A DNA stretch of 47,645 bases from Bacteroidota bacterium (GCA_007693555.1 REDJ01000089.1:1-47645), one strand, 5' to 3'; counted from the first letter of the stretch, positions 34,380-43,397 are shown. Program-made: numbers and translations. The notes: a model not told the origin generated them from the letters alone.

Positions 34380-35069
34380 TTATCTCCTGCTTCCCAGGAA
34401 AATCATAATGTAATACATGAGTGTTGCAAGTGATGCAAGAGCAGCAACCACATAGGTAAGTGCAGCCCATTTGAGGGCATCTTTGGCATTGCTGTGCTCT
34501 TCACCTACTGTAAGGCCGGTATCCCTGAGCCAGACAAGTGCCCGGCGCGTAGCATCAAATTCCACAGGAAGTGTGACAAAGCTGAAAAGCGTAGTCATTG
34601 CAAACATGATGATACCTGCCAGCAAAATTCCCGGGAAAGCTTCCACAGTAAAAATACCGATGAGCAATACCCACTGCATGTAGCGTGAACTGATACTGAT
34701 AACCGGCACCAGGGCAGAGCGCATCTTCAAAAAGGCGTAGGCGCGTGCATGCTGCACGGCATGTCCGCACTCGTGGGCTGCCACAGCGGCAGCTGAAATG
34801 CTGCGCCCGTTATATACTTCAGGGCTCAGGTTTACAGTTTTATCCATGGGATTGTAATGGTCGGTGAGTTTTCCGGGTGTGGAAATAACTCGTACACCAC
34901 TTACACCGCTGTCGCGAAGCATCTTTTCCGCTACCTCACGACCCGATAAGCCGGAGCGAAGTCCTATACGGGAATACTTGGCAAACTTGGATTTAAGCCG
35001 GCTGCCAACCATCCAGCTAAGAAGCATGAATACTCCGAAAATGATCAATATTTCCATATTTATAGCCAT
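34380..35069 (-). CDS. Zinc metallopeptidase, YugP-like
   Basis: The 229-residue membrane protein has an N-terminal helix (about 5-22), the zinc-binding motif HECGH (His99, Glu100, His103) in AAHECGHAVQHA, then two closely spaced hydrophobic helices (about 120-165) and a C-terminal helix (about 200-224). The order and the SGREVAEKMLRDSGV segment are those of the neutral zinc metallopeptidase family of YugP. The family is membrane-bound and its substrates are mostly unknown. It is transcribed alone. Confidence 0.9.
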   Translation of the reverse strand: MAINMEILIIFGVFMLLSWMVGSRLKSKFAKYSRIGLRSGLSGREVAEKMLRDSGVSGVRVISTPGKLTDHYNPMDKTVNLSPEVYNGRSISAAAVAAHECGHAVQHARAYAFLKMRSALVPVISISSRYMQWVLLIGIFTVEAFPGILLAGIIMFAMTTLFSFVTLPVEFDATRRALVWLRDTGLTVGEEHSNAKDALKWAALTYVVAALASLATLMYYIMIFLGSRR

Positions 35070-35372
35070 ATCTGTAAAGATTATTTAAAAAAATCATTGC
35101 AAAATTAGTCAAAAAGCAAGCCAGAGGAGAATTTTATGACATTATGTCGCGCGTTAAAAATAGTTAAGCAGTTTTTTCACATATTTCTCTGAGATTGCAA
35201 ACAAGTATCAAAAGGGTTTGTTTAATTTTATTGTTTGGTAAAATCATTCGGATAAGTATAAAATATTATTTACTCATATTACCTGCATTATCCTGAAGAC
35301 AATTGAAGTTGCCGGAACTATTGCCTGGGGTCAGGTTTTATTTAACTTAATATCAAATCAAAACAATTTCTC
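35070..35372. other. 303-base divergent promoter region
   Basis: This AT-rich gap separates the zinc peptidase (-) and DUF502 (+) genes. Apart from the minus-strand -7 box at 35100-35107 I see no clear plus-strand TAnnTTTG box, repeat or RNA structure. Confidence 0.5.
35100..35107 (-). promoter_or_regulatory. -7 promoter box (TAATTTTG) for the zinc peptidase gene
   Basis: Plus strand reads CAAAATTA, an exact TAnnTTTG match on the minus strand, 31 bases upstream of the ATG at 35069. Confidence 0.45.
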
Positions 35373-35951
35373 ATGAAGCAATCAGAGTATATTTACAAGA
35401 AAACCCTAAGAAAGATCATCCAATCCTTCTTTCAGGGGCTATTGCTCATTGCCCCGATTTCCATAACCATCTTTGTGATTTTCAAACTTTTTGAATTTAT
35501 TGACGGATTGATACCGGTAAGGATTCCGGGGCTGGGGTTATTAATCATATTAGGCTCAATAACTATCATCGGTATGCTGGGTTCCTTAATTATCCGTGCG
35601 CCACTGACCATTTTGTTTAACCGCATTATGGATCAGGTTCCGTTAATCAAAATGTTGTACACAGCCATATCCGATTTGCTATCTGCATTTGTTGGTCAAA
35701 AGAAAAAATTCACCGAACCGGTTATGGTGATTTTGAGCAGAGACAGCAATATCCGCAAGCTCGGATTTATTACCGAACGCGATATGAAAAACATTGGTAT
35801 CGGCCCGGAGTTTGTGGCGGTTTACCTGCCCCACTCCTATAACTTTTCGGGAAATATGTTTGTGGTACCCTCCGAAAATGTAATACCTGTTGTGGCCAAT
35901 TCTGCCGACTTTATGAAATTTATTGTTTCAGGTGGGGTAACACGGGTTTAG
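35373..35951 (+). CDS. DUF502 family membrane protein
   Basis: The 192-residue protein has two membrane helices (about 20-42 and 54-75) followed by the conserved soluble DUF502 region, with NRIMDQVPLIKMLYTAISDLLSAF near the membrane and VAVYLPHSYNFSGNMFVVPSENV further on. DUF502 proteins are widespread envelope proteins of unknown function. It stands 89 bases upstream of surE, which has its own promoter-like boxes. Confidence 0.9.
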   Translation: MKQSEYIYKKTLRKIIQSFFQGLLLIAPISITIFVIFKLFEFIDGLIPVRIPGLGLLIILGSITIIGMLGSLIIRAPLTILFNRIMDQVPLIKMLYTAISDLLSAFVGQKKKFTEPVMVILSRDSNIRKLGFITERDMKNIGIGPEFVAVYLPHSYNFSGNMFVVPSENVIPVVANSADFMKFIVSGGVTRV

Positions 35952-35994
35952 ATTGAGAAAATAAAAGCTTTTCAAAGTTTTCACAGGTAAAGTC

Positions 35995-36024
35995 TTGTCA
36001 TAAAACGAAATCTTAATAGCTTTG
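35995..36024 (+). promoter_or_regulatory. Promoter for surE (TTG with spacer, then TAGCTTTG)
   Basis: A TTG at 35995-35997 (context TCTTG), a 19-base spacer and TAGCTTTG at 36017-36024 fit the Bacteroidota -33/-7 pattern. This is the best-spaced promoter in the window, 16 bases before the surE ATG, so the leader is very short. Confidence 0.55.
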
Positions 36025-36040
36025 CCAAAAAAAAAATTAT

Positions 36041-36811
36041 ATGCAAAAACCTGTAATACTGGTTACCAATGATGATGGCATTATGGCCCCGGGCATACGC
36101 AACCTTGTTGCTTTTATGCTGGAAATAGGAGAAGTGGTTGTAGTTGCCCCCGATAAAGGGCAAAGCGGAATGGGACACGCCGTAACGATTACCCAGCCCC
36201 TGAGGCTGGAAAAGATTACCGTGGATGGTGATCACCATGAATTCAGCTGCAGCGGCACACCGGTTGACTGTGTGAAACTGGCAGTAAACAAAGTGCTGCA
36301 TCGCAAACCCGATATCATCGTTTCAGGGATTAATCATGGAAGTAATGCTTCCATCAATGTAATTTACAGCGGCACCATGTCGGCAGCCATAGAAGGCGCC
36401 ATGGAGGGTATCCCCAGCGTTGGTTTCTCACTGCTCGATTATAGTCTGAATGCCGATTTTCTTTCAGCCCGCAAATATATTCAGAAAATTGTACGTAACG
36501 TATTGAAATATGGTCTTCCCAAGGGGAATTGTCTAAATGTTAATATCCCTGCTGTGAAGGAAAAGGATATCAGGGGCATAAGGGTTTGCAGGCAGGCAAA
36601 TGCCAACTGGGTGGAAGAATTTGACCACCGCAAGGATCCCCGAGGTAAAGACTATTACTGGCTTACCGGAAAATTTCAACTGCACGAAGATGTGGACGAA
36701 ACCGACGAATGGGCACTGGCTAACAATTACATTTCTCTGGTACCTGTGCAATATGATTTCACAGCTCACAACCTTATTACAAAACTAAAAGACTGGGATT
36801 TTCATGCTTAA
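36041..36811 (+). CDS. surE: 5'/3'-nucleotidase SurE
   Basis: The 256-residue protein opens with the family signature ILVTNDDGIMAPG (metal ligands Asp11 and Asp12), followed by VVVAPDKGQSGMGHAVT, SGTPVDCVKLA and SGINHGSNAS, which complete the metal and phosphate site. SurE removes phosphate from nucleoside 5'- and 3'-monophosphates and is linked to stationary-phase survival. The stop overlaps the start of the next gene by 8 bases, indicating translational coupling. Confidence 0.95.
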   Translation: MQKPVILVTNDDGIMAPGIRNLVAFMLEIGEVVVVAPDKGQSGMGHAVTITQPLRLEKITVDGDHHEFSCSGTPVDCVKLAVNKVLHRKPDIIVSGINHGSNASINVIYSGTMSAAIEGAMEGIPSVGFSLLDYSLNADFLSARKYIQKIVRNVLKYGLPKGNCLNVNIPAVKEKDIRGIRVCRQANANWVEEFDHRKDPRGKDYYWLTGKFQLHEDVDETDEWALANNYISLVPVQYDFTAHNLITKLKDWDFHA

Positions 36812-37094
36812 AAAGGACAACTGGGCATTGGGCATCATAATGGGTTTGCTGGTTCCGCTGGCGATATACGGCCTGGTGCTGGCAGCCATGAAACAATGGG
36901 GTACGGTTAATGAAGAAATGGGGATTTATATTATAAAACAATCCACCATGCAACTCATAGGCATATTCAGTAATATGTTTGTTTTCCGGTATTACATGAT
37001 AAACCTGAAATACGACAAAACCGGAAGAGGAATCCTGCTGGCTACTTTTATTTATGCAGGTGTCTTCTTTTACCAGCACCTGAATTTTGCCTGA
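36804..37094 (+). CDS. Small membrane protein overlapping surE
   Basis: The 96-residue protein has three hydrophobic segments (about 8-28, 41-63 and 73-92) and a short basic N-terminus. No named domain was recognised. Its ATG lies inside surE, overlapping its last 8 bases, and the frame is continuous to its stop 29 bases before the convergent lysA stop. Coupling to surE suggests a shared setting. The function is unknown. Confidence 0.72.
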   Translation: MLKKDNWALGIIMGLLVPLAIYGLVLAAMKQWGTVNEEMGIYIIKQSTMQLIGIFSNMFVFRYYMINLKYDKTGRGILLATFIYAGVFFYQHLNFA

Positions 37095-37123
37095 CCGGTA
37101 ACCAAAGTCCGGATATTTTCCTC

Positions 37124-38335
37124 CTAATTTGACATACTGACCCTGATAGGTTTAGCGAATCCGTTACGCTGCTCTTTATGGCAAACAGTTGAAATCTCTC
37201 CCTTGCTTAAAAAATGGCTTTTTGCACGTGTGCGCATATTATACCGGAGCATCATGGACTCGGCATATGCCCCGCATGAACGGATAGCCAGCAAATCTCC
37301 CCTGCGGGTTTCAGGCAGGTTGACATTCTTTCCAAAAACATCGCTTGACTCGCATACAGGGCCTACCACATCATACTGACTTTCCTCGCCATTCAGGTTG
37401 GTGAGATTTTCAATTTTGTGCAAGGCCTGATACAGGGAAGGCCTCATAAGCTCTGTCATGCCTGCATCAGTAACCACAAAGTCCTTCTGTACTCCTTTTT
37501 TGGTATAAAGAACCCGGGTTATCAGGCTCCCACATTGTGCCACCAGACTGCGCCCAAGCTCAAAATGCACATCTACATGTTGCGGTATTTTCAAATGGCG
37601 GGCAAATACATTGAAAAAAGATTCGAAATCGGGATAAGCATTATTGACCGGGTCTGCATAATTTACTCCCAGCCCTCCACCCAGATTGAGTATGCGAGCT
37701 CCTGTGGCAGAAATTTCAAATTCCTCCCAAATCTCATTTACCCTTTCACAAAGCTTTTCAAAAGGCATCATATCGGTAATTTGCGAGCCGATATGAAAAT
37801 GCAAACCCATGAAATCCAGCCGGTCAGATTGCAAACAAAAATCCAATGCCTCCCGAAGCTGTGAACGTTGAATTCCAAACTTGTTTTCCTCAAGCCCGGT
37901 GGTTATATACTTGTGAGTATTGGCATACACATCAGGATTCACACGAAGGGCAACCCTCGCAATAGTGCCCTGTTGCCCGGCCAGTTCATCTATTACCTGC
38001 AGCTCTTCCAGAGATTCGACGTTAAAACAAAATATATCATTTGCAAGTGCTTGCAATATCTCTTCGTCACCTTTTCCCACCCCGGCATACACAATTTTTT
38101 CAGTGGGAAACCCACGATGCAGGGCCTCTGATACCTCATTTCCACTGACACAATCGGCGCCCATGCCATATTCGCTGATGATACGGGTAATGATGGGATT
38201 GTGATTGGCTTTTATGGCATAATGTATCTGATAGCCATGCGCAGATGCCGCATTCACTGCCATTGTCAGAGTGTTGTGCAGTATGTCAAGATCATACAGA
38301 TAATATGGTGTTTTTATGCCTGAAGTTGTATACAT
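37124..38335 (-). CDS. lysA: Diaminopimelate decarboxylase
   Basis: The 403-residue fold-type III PLP enzyme has the PLP lysine at Lys42 in IHYAIKANHNP, HIGSQIT in the barrel, the glycine-rich NLGGGLGVNY for phosphate binding, and GPVCESSDVFG with the catalytic cysteine from the C-terminal domain, all as in LysA. It decarboxylates meso-diaminopimelate to L-lysine. Its start overlaps the end of the aspartate kinase gene by 22 bases, so lysC-lysA form an operon for lysine synthesis. Confidence 0.92.
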   Translation of the reverse strand: MYTTSGIKTPYYLYDLDILHNTLTMAVNAASAHGYQIHYAIKANHNPIITRIISEYGMGADCVSGNEVSEALHRGFPTEKIVYAGVGKGDEEILQALANDIFCFNVESLEELQVIDELAGQQGTIARVALRVNPDVYANTHKYITTGLEENKFGIQRSQLREALDFCLQSDRLDFMGLHFHIGSQITDMMPFEKLCERVNEIWEEFEISATGARILNLGGGLGVNYADPVNNAYPDFESFFNVFARHLKIPQHVDVHFELGRSLVAQCGSLITRVLYTKKGVQKDFVVTDAGMTELMRPSLYQALHKIENLTNLNGEESQYDVVGPVCESSDVFGKNVNLPETRRGDLLAIRSCGAYAESMMLRYNMRTRAKSHFLSKGEISTVCHKEQRNGFAKPIRVSMSN

Positions 38336-39654
38336 GGGTCTGGTGTTGTTATTTTGGAATGGTTTAAAAGATTCTGTAATGACATAAGGGCCGGAACTTT
38401 TTGCTCGTAGGGTAACACAAGTGTAACATTATTGGCACTGGCACCCAAAGAAACCATACGAATATGGAAAGGTTTAACAGCATGTAAAATTTCCGCAAGA
38501 AATGGATTGATATTGCCCACAATGCAGACAATGGCCTGCCTGCTTTCCACACTTACCCTGCCAAGCTTTCTGAGTTCGTCACATACCTCTTCAAGTCTCG
38601 AAGTGTCTTCAATGGTAAGAGATACAGAAACTTCAGAAGTGGTTACCACATCCACAGGAATCCGGAAGCGGTCAAAAATTGCAAACAGGTTTTTCAGAAA
38701 ACCGTATGCATTGAACATGCGTCCTGAAGCAACACGGATGATGGTAATATTGTCTTTGGCGGCCACAGCACGGATTCCATCAGGAACGATATGAGAATTG
38801 ATGAGGGTGCCCTGTGCTTCGGGTTGAAAGGTATTCTTCAGAAGAATGGGAATATTGCTTTCCCTTGCGGGCCACACACATGAAGGATGCAGTATTTTGG
38901 CTCCAAAATAAGCCAGCTCGGCAGCTTCTGCATAGGAAAGCTCAGGTATTGGCAAGGTATCCTGAATAAAGCGCGGGTCATTGTTGTGCAATCCGTCTAT
39001 ATCCGTCCAGATTTCAATGGAACCGGCATGCAATGCAGCACCAAGCAATGTTGCGGTATAATCACTACCTCCGCGTTTCAGATTCGTAATTCTACCTCCT
39101 GAATCACGGCAAATAAATCCTTGGGTAATGTAAATACCAGGCTCACGAAAAGCGCCCATTGCATGCATCCTTTTGGTAATATCCTTTACAACCGGTTCTT
39201 CCTGTGCATTCAATTGTATGATTCCGGTAATATTGACAAATCCTGAAGATATGCCGGTATAGTTGAGATATTCATGAAACAACCGGGAGGTTGCTATTTC
39301 TCCAAGTGCAAGTACCTCTCCTGAACGGGCACCTTTGTATTTTTTCTGCAGATATTTATGAACAGGCTGAAATAATTTCCGCAAAACCATCAGGATTTCA
39401 ATGAAGTGACTCTCATCCGGAAATAACTCCCTGCATTGAACCTCAAAACGATTTTGAATCAATTGCAGCACATCGGCTGCCCTTGCATTTTCACCAATCT
39501 GCCAGTGATAATTTACCTCTTCCAGCTTATTGGTCACTCCTGCCATGGCAGAGCAGACCACCACACAATTTTCCTGTCTGCCCGCAATTTCAGCAGCATG
39601 CCTTATCCTTGCTGCATCCCCAAGCGATGTACCGCCGAATTTTAAAATTTTCAT
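38314..39654 (-). CDS. lysC: Aspartate kinase
   Basis: The 446-residue protein opens MKILKFGGTSLGD, the kinase phosphate-binding signature. It has LKRGGSDYTATLLGAALHA and EIWTDIDGLHNNDPR in the substrate and ATP region, and two C-terminal ACT domains (about 300-440; IIRVASGRMFNAYG and SVESRQAIVCIVG). It phosphorylates aspartate, the first step toward lysine, threonine and methionine, and is probably feedback-inhibited through the ACT domains. It is co-transcribed with lysA (22-base overlap) and diverges from an ACT-domain protein gene. Confidence 0.92.
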   Translation of the reverse strand: MKILKFGGTSLGDAARIRHAAEIAGRQENCVVVCSAMAGVTNKLEEVNYHWQIGENARAADVLQLIQNRFEVQCRELFPDESHFIEILMVLRKLFQPVHKYLQKKYKGARSGEVLALGEIATSRLFHEYLNYTGISSGFVNITGIIQLNAQEEPVVKDITKRMHAMGAFREPGIYITQGFICRDSGGRITNLKRGGSDYTATLLGAALHAGSIEIWTDIDGLHNNDPRFIQDTLPIPELSYAEAAELAYFGAKILHPSCVWPARESNIPILLKNTFQPEAQGTLINSHIVPDGIRAVAAKDNITIIRVASGRMFNAYGFLKNLFAIFDRFRIPVDVVTTSEVSVSLTIEDTSRLEEVCDELRKLGRVSVESRQAIVCIVGNINPFLAEILHAVKPFHIRMVSLGASANNVTLVLPYEQKVPALMSLQNLLNHSKITTPDPCIQLQA

Positions 39655-39773
39655 TTTTTAATTGTATAGTACTGGATTTTAAAGATTAGAATAAAGAAAT
39701 TCAAAAAAAACATTTGCAAAGTAAAAGCATGCAAATGAATTTGTGAAATTTTTAAATACAATAAACTTTTTTA

Positions 39774-39781
39774 TAACTTTG
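39774..39781 (+). promoter_or_regulatory. -7 promoter box (TAACTTTG) for the ACT-domain gene
   Basis: Exact TAnnTTTG match, 24 bases upstream of the ATG at 39806. The nearest TTTG (39740-39743) is 30 bases away, too far for a standard -33 box. Confidence 0.45.
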
Positions 39782-39805
39782 CGTTAAATATTTAACAATG
39801 TTTTT

Positions 39806-40462
39806 ATGACGATAGCACAAGCAGTAGATGAACTGATTTCCGGGTCGCCATTTTTGGAAGAAGCCTTGTCGGAAGAGCTCATAAATGTATCTTCCCTGGC
39901 CCGCAAGCTTAAGCCGGAAATTGAAAAGCGCCTGCACAAAAAGGTACAACCCGGTGCGGTAGTTATGGCCATCAATCGCAGACCGGCGGGGCCTTCTTTT
40001 CGAATTACAAAGGAAATACGCGAGTTTATGCGTAAACTGGGAGATGTTATTGTTCGCTCCGACCTGCAGGACTACACTTTTGAGAATTCTACCGGACTGA
40101 CGGCCTGTAACCGGCAACTCATGGATGAAATCGGAGGGGAAAAGGACATTTTCTGCACCATTTCACAGGGGGTTTTTGAAACCACGTTGGTTGTGAGCAG
40201 CGCATTGGATGCAAGGATCAAACAAATCTACAAAAAAGAGAAGCTTCTGGCCCGTATGAGCAAATTAAGCTCCATCACCATTCGCCTTCCCGAAAGCAAT
40301 ACCGAAGTTTCGGGTATTTATTATTTCCTGCTTAAAAATCTGGCCTGGTCAGGAATTAATGTTTGCGAAGTAATTTCCACCAGCAATGAAGTAACCTTTG
40401 TGGTTGAGGAAAAGGATGTTCACAATGCCTTTTCAAAGCTGATGGGGATAAAGAATTTGTAG
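39806..40462 (+). CDS. ACT-domain protein divergent from lysC-lysA
   Basis: The 218-residue protein has an N-terminal region (about 1-70) that looks helical, with two helices joined by a turn that could bind DNA, and a middle alpha/beta region. The C-terminal part (about 155-215: IRLPESNTEVSGIYYFLL, LAWSGINVCEV, NEVTFVVEEKDVHNAF) closely follows the ACT domains of aspartate kinases. ACT domains bind amino acids, and the divergent position next to lysC-lysA suggests a lysine- or threonine-sensing regulator. No kinase motif is present. The function is inferred. Confidence 0.72.
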   Translation: MTIAQAVDELISGSPFLEEALSEELINVSSLARKLKPEIEKRLHKKVQPGAVVMAINRRPAGPSFRITKEIREFMRKLGDVIVRSDLQDYTFENSTGLTACNRQLMDEIGGEKDIFCTISQGVFETTLVVSSALDARIKQIYKKEKLLARMSKLSSITIRLPESNTEVSGIYYFLLKNLAWSGINVCEVISTSNEVTFVVEEKDVHNAFSKLMGIKNL

Positions 40463-40718
40463 AAGCTTGATTTCAACCAAAATCAATCCCCCAAACCCCC
40501 TTTTCAAAGGGGGATTAAGCCGGTATAAGCTTGATTTCAACCAAAATCAATCCCCCAAACCCCCTTTTCAAAGGGGGATTAAGCCGGTATAAGCTTGATT
40601 TCAACCAAAATCAATCCCCCAAACCCCCTTTTCAAAGGGGGATTAAGCCGGTATAAGCTTGATTTCAACCAAAATCAATCCCCCAAACCCCCTTTTCAAA
40701 GGGGGATTAAGCCGGCAG
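40463..40718. repeat. Four identical 64-base tandem repeats with hairpins
   Basis: Units start at 40463, 40527, 40591 and 40655. Each begins AAGCTTGATTTCAACC and contains the palindrome CCCCCTTTTCAAAGGGGG followed by ATTAAGCCGG. The first three are identical; the fourth differs only at the last few bases. The block fills the gap between two convergent genes, so it may stop transcription from both sides. The core is the reverse complement of the palindromic repeats at 9855-10012. Confidence 0.92.
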
Positions 40719-40744
40719 AAGCTTAATCAACTCTTCAACTTATA

Positions 40745-40771
40745 AACCTTTCAACCTTTCAACCTTTCAAC
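40745..40771 (+). repeat. Short tandem repeat AACCTTTC x3
   Basis: Three perfect 8-base units plus AAC immediately before the peptidase stop. A similar series on the other strand (TTGAAAGG, TTGAAGGG, TTGAGGGG) lies at 47400-47436. Confidence 0.8.
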
Positions 40772-40772
40772 A

Positions 40773-42941
40773 TCACTCACTTCCCACAACATCCATCTCC
40801 TCAATCAGATAATCCATTTCTGCGTATTTGGCAATTACCCAAAGGATATATTGCGAGTTAACGGAGATATTTCTGCATTGGTCAGGGTCAAACATGATGT
40901 CGCTCATGGTGCTTTCCCAGCTTCGGTCAAAGTTCAGGCCGATAAGATTACCCTGTCCATCAATTACAGGACTGCCGGAATTACCTCCGGTTGTATGATT
41001 GCTGGCAATGAAATTCACCACCAGTTCATCATTGTTGTTAAAATCACCATAACTGCGATTGCTGAGCAGGTTATCCAGTCTGTCAGAAATGCGGTAATCT
41101 TCGATTTCCCTCTGGGCGGCTTTTTCCAGGATACCTTCAGCAGTGGAAAAGGGTAAAAATTGCACTGCATCTCGGGGGAATGATCCCTCTACCCTTCCAT
41201 AGGTAATACGTAAAGTGCCGTTGGCATCGGGGAAAAAGTTGTAGTCGGGTTTCATGGCACGCAACCCGGCAGTATAAAGTCGGTAGAGGCTATCCAGCGT
41301 ACTTTCCAGCCTTTGCTGGGGAATCTGTAACTCATTCATGACAAAGGTATTAACATTATTGATAAACTGAAAAGCCGGGTCTCTTTCAATCCTGCGGTAG
41401 TGCCGCGGACGATAATCGTCAAGCAATTCCATAACCTGCTCTCTTGACACAAACATGGTACGCCTGAAAACACGTTCTGCAAAATTATTCATATCATTTC
41501 TATGGCGGTTTTGCAGTTCCAGTATTGCATCGGGCATCATTTCATCAGAATAATGAATATATTTTCTTAACATTTCAGCAAGTATCTCCCTGTCAATTTC
41601 AGGATGGTAATCACGGAAAAAACCTTCACTGTATGATTTAAGACGTTCTATTTCCTCCTGTATGGTTTCCATATCCGGCTGTTCTTCCTTACTGAAAGCC
41701 ACAAGGCGCGAAAACTGCTCTGCCAGCCGTGTTACTTCAATGCTGCGTATGGTTTCCATGTAGAGCCTGAAGGCAAAACGATAGGGATGATAGTTGCTGT
41801 AAGTATCGCGGAAAGCATCAATCAGCCCCTCATATGAAGCAGCAAGCAGTGGCTCTGATGCTACCCACTGCTCAAACTCCGTTTCCTGCTGTATTTTTAC
41901 ATTCACCGCATCCAGGCTTTCCAGCCCCCTGTTTTCACCTTTCCACCTCTTCCATGCATTAGATACCCGTGCATGCTTGCTCGAATACTTTATGCGCACA
42001 GCATCACTTTCCGACATGTGTCGTTCATAGATATCCAGAATGCGTGTGCGCACTTCTATGCCCATGGGATTTTCATTCTCCATGATAAACCTTACTGCAT
42101 CCGACGTGAGATAGCGGTTGGTGCGCCCGGGATAACCATATACCATTGTAAAATCATGCTCCTGTAATCCTCTGTTGGAAACGGGGAAATAATGCGCAGG
42201 ACGGTATGGCACATTTTCCTCATGGAAATCAGCAGGATTATTATCACCATCGGCATAAACCCTGAAAAGTGCAAAGTCACCGGAATGGCGCGGCCACATC
42301 CAGTTATCCACATCTCCACCAAATTTTCCCACCGAGGAAGGAGGTGCACCTACCAGGCGCAAATCACGGTAAACATTATATACAAAAAGAAAATATTCAT
42401 TTCCAAAATAAAAGGGATTCACCATGGCTTCATACCGCCCATCTTCAGTTGCCTCATCTGCTATTTCCCGCGATATATTGCGTACCACCCTGTTTCTCTG
42501 GCTTTCACTCATGCCAGGGTCAAGTGCTTCCAGCACACGGGCCGTAACATTTTCCATTCGTACAAGCAATGTGATAGTAAGACCCGGGTTGGGCAATTCT
42601 TCATCTCTGGCTGCTGCCCAGAAACCTTGTGTGAGATAATCGTTTTCCACGGTGCTGTGCGATTGAATAACGCCATACCCGCAGTGATGATTAGTGAGCA
42701 GAAGGCCTTCGCCCGAAATAAATGCCCCGGTGCAGCCCCGCCCAAACCTGACAATGGCATCCTTCAGGCTTGCAAGGTCTTCAGAATACAGGTCTTCTGC
42801 AGTGAGTTGCAAACCCATTTGCTGCATCTCCTCTATATTTTTATGAATGAGCGAGGGAAGCCACATCCCCTCCACTGCAATAACCCTGAACTGAAAAAGG
42901 ATGGAAAGGATAAACAGGATTACAATTCTCTTTTTTAACAT
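40773..42941 (-). CDS. S46 dipeptidyl-peptidase, DPP11 type
   Basis: The 722-residue protein has a signal sequence (about 1-22). The catalytic triad of family S46 is visible: His85 in TNHHCGYG, Asp222 in RHSGDFALFRVY and Ser655 in TGGNSGSPVI. Arg673 (GLNFDRSWE) lies 18 residues after the serine; in Porphyromonas gingivalis DPP11 the residue at this position is Arg673 and gives Asp/Glu preference at P1, whereas DPP7 has Gly. I therefore infer a DPP11-like enzyme cleaving dipeptides with acidic P1 in the periplasm. It lies downstream of ridA. Confidence 0.9.
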   Translation of the reverse strand: MLKKRIVILFILSILFQFRVIAVEGMWLPSLIHKNIEEMQQMGLQLTAEDLYSEDLASLKDAIVRFGRGCTGAFISGEGLLLTNHHCGYGVIQSHSTVENDYLTQGFWAAARDEELPNPGLTITLLVRMENVTARVLEALDPGMSESQRNRVVRNISREIADEATEDGRYEAMVNPFYFGNEYFLFVYNVYRDLRLVGAPPSSVGKFGGDVDNWMWPRHSGDFALFRVYADGDNNPADFHEENVPYRPAHYFPVSNRGLQEHDFTMVYGYPGRTNRYLTSDAVRFIMENENPMGIEVRTRILDIYERHMSESDAVRIKYSSKHARVSNAWKRWKGENRGLESLDAVNVKIQQETEFEQWVASEPLLAASYEGLIDAFRDTYSNYHPYRFAFRLYMETIRSIEVTRLAEQFSRLVAFSKEEQPDMETIQEEIERLKSYSEGFFRDYHPEIDREILAEMLRKYIHYSDEMMPDAILELQNRHRNDMNNFAERVFRRTMFVSREQVMELLDDYRPRHYRRIERDPAFQFINNVNTFVMNELQIPQQRLESTLDSLYRLYTAGLRAMKPDYNFFPDANGTLRITYGRVEGSFPRDAVQFLPFSTAEGILEKAAQREIEDYRISDRLDNLLSNRSYGDFNNNDELVVNFIASNHTTGGNSGSPVIDGQGNLIGLNFDRSWESTMSDIMFDPDQCRNISVNSQYILWVIAKYAEMDYLIEEMDVVGSE

Positions 42942-42962
42942 ATCTTACTTTTTTTGATGGAT

Positions 42963-42995
42963 AAAAAAACCGGTTTACTTTTCACGGCAAACCGG
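42963..42995 (-). terminator. Rho-independent terminator of ridA
   Basis: On the minus strand CCGGTTT and AAACCGG form a perfect 7-base stem around a 12-base loop, followed at once by seven T. It lies 22 bases after the ridA stop and just upstream of the S46 peptidase gene, so the peptidase is probably transcribed separately. Confidence 0.8.
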
Positions 42996-43016
42996 CAATT
43001 TACTTTCATACACACA

Positions 43017-43397
43017 TCAGGCAACGGCAATGCAACTGATCTCCACATCCACACCCATGGGCAGGCCGGCTACCTGCACGGTTTCACGTGCCGGAGGGTC
43101 AGCGGTAAAAAAACGGCCATACACCTCATTGATGAGTGGAAAATCTTTCATATCGGAAATGAAAATACTGCACTTAACCACATTGGAAAAATTCAATCCG
43201 GCTTCTGTAAGCACAGCTTTCAGGTTTTCCATGACCATACGGGTCTGCTCTTTTACATCACCTTTCACCAATTCACCGGTTGCAGGGTTCAACGGAATCT
43301 GCCCGGAAATATAAAGTGTATTTCCCGCCATCACAGCCTGGTTATAAGGCCCGATAGGCTTGGGAGCTTTGTCTGTACTTATTATTTTCTTCATCAT
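43017..43397 (-). CDS. ridA: RidA family enamine/imine deaminase
   Basis: The 126-residue protein matches RidA in length, opening KIISTDKAPKPIGPYNQAVMAGN, with NLKAVLTEAGLNFSNVVKCSIF and the late ARETVQVAGLPMGVDVEISCIAVA containing the conserved arginine of the active site. RidA hydrolyses 2-aminoacrylate and other reactive enamines made by PLP enzymes. It has a terminator immediately downstream. Two ATGs in a row (43397 and 43394) are both possible starts. Confidence 0.95.
   Translation of the reverse strand: MMKKIISTDKAPKPIGPYNQAVMAGNTLYISGQIPLNPATGELVKGDVKEQTRMVMENLKAVLTEAGLNFSNVVKCSIFISDMKDFPLINEVYGRFFTADPPARETVQVAGLPMGVDVEISCIAVA

Noticed and set aside
40463-40718. CRISPR-like array of regularly spaced repeats
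   Set aside because: The whole 64-base unit is repeated with no variable spacers, and no cas genes are near.
42192-42938. A 248-codon plus-strand open frame
   Set aside because: It lies wholly inside the S46 peptidase gene on the opposite strand; the encoded sequence has no coherent domain.
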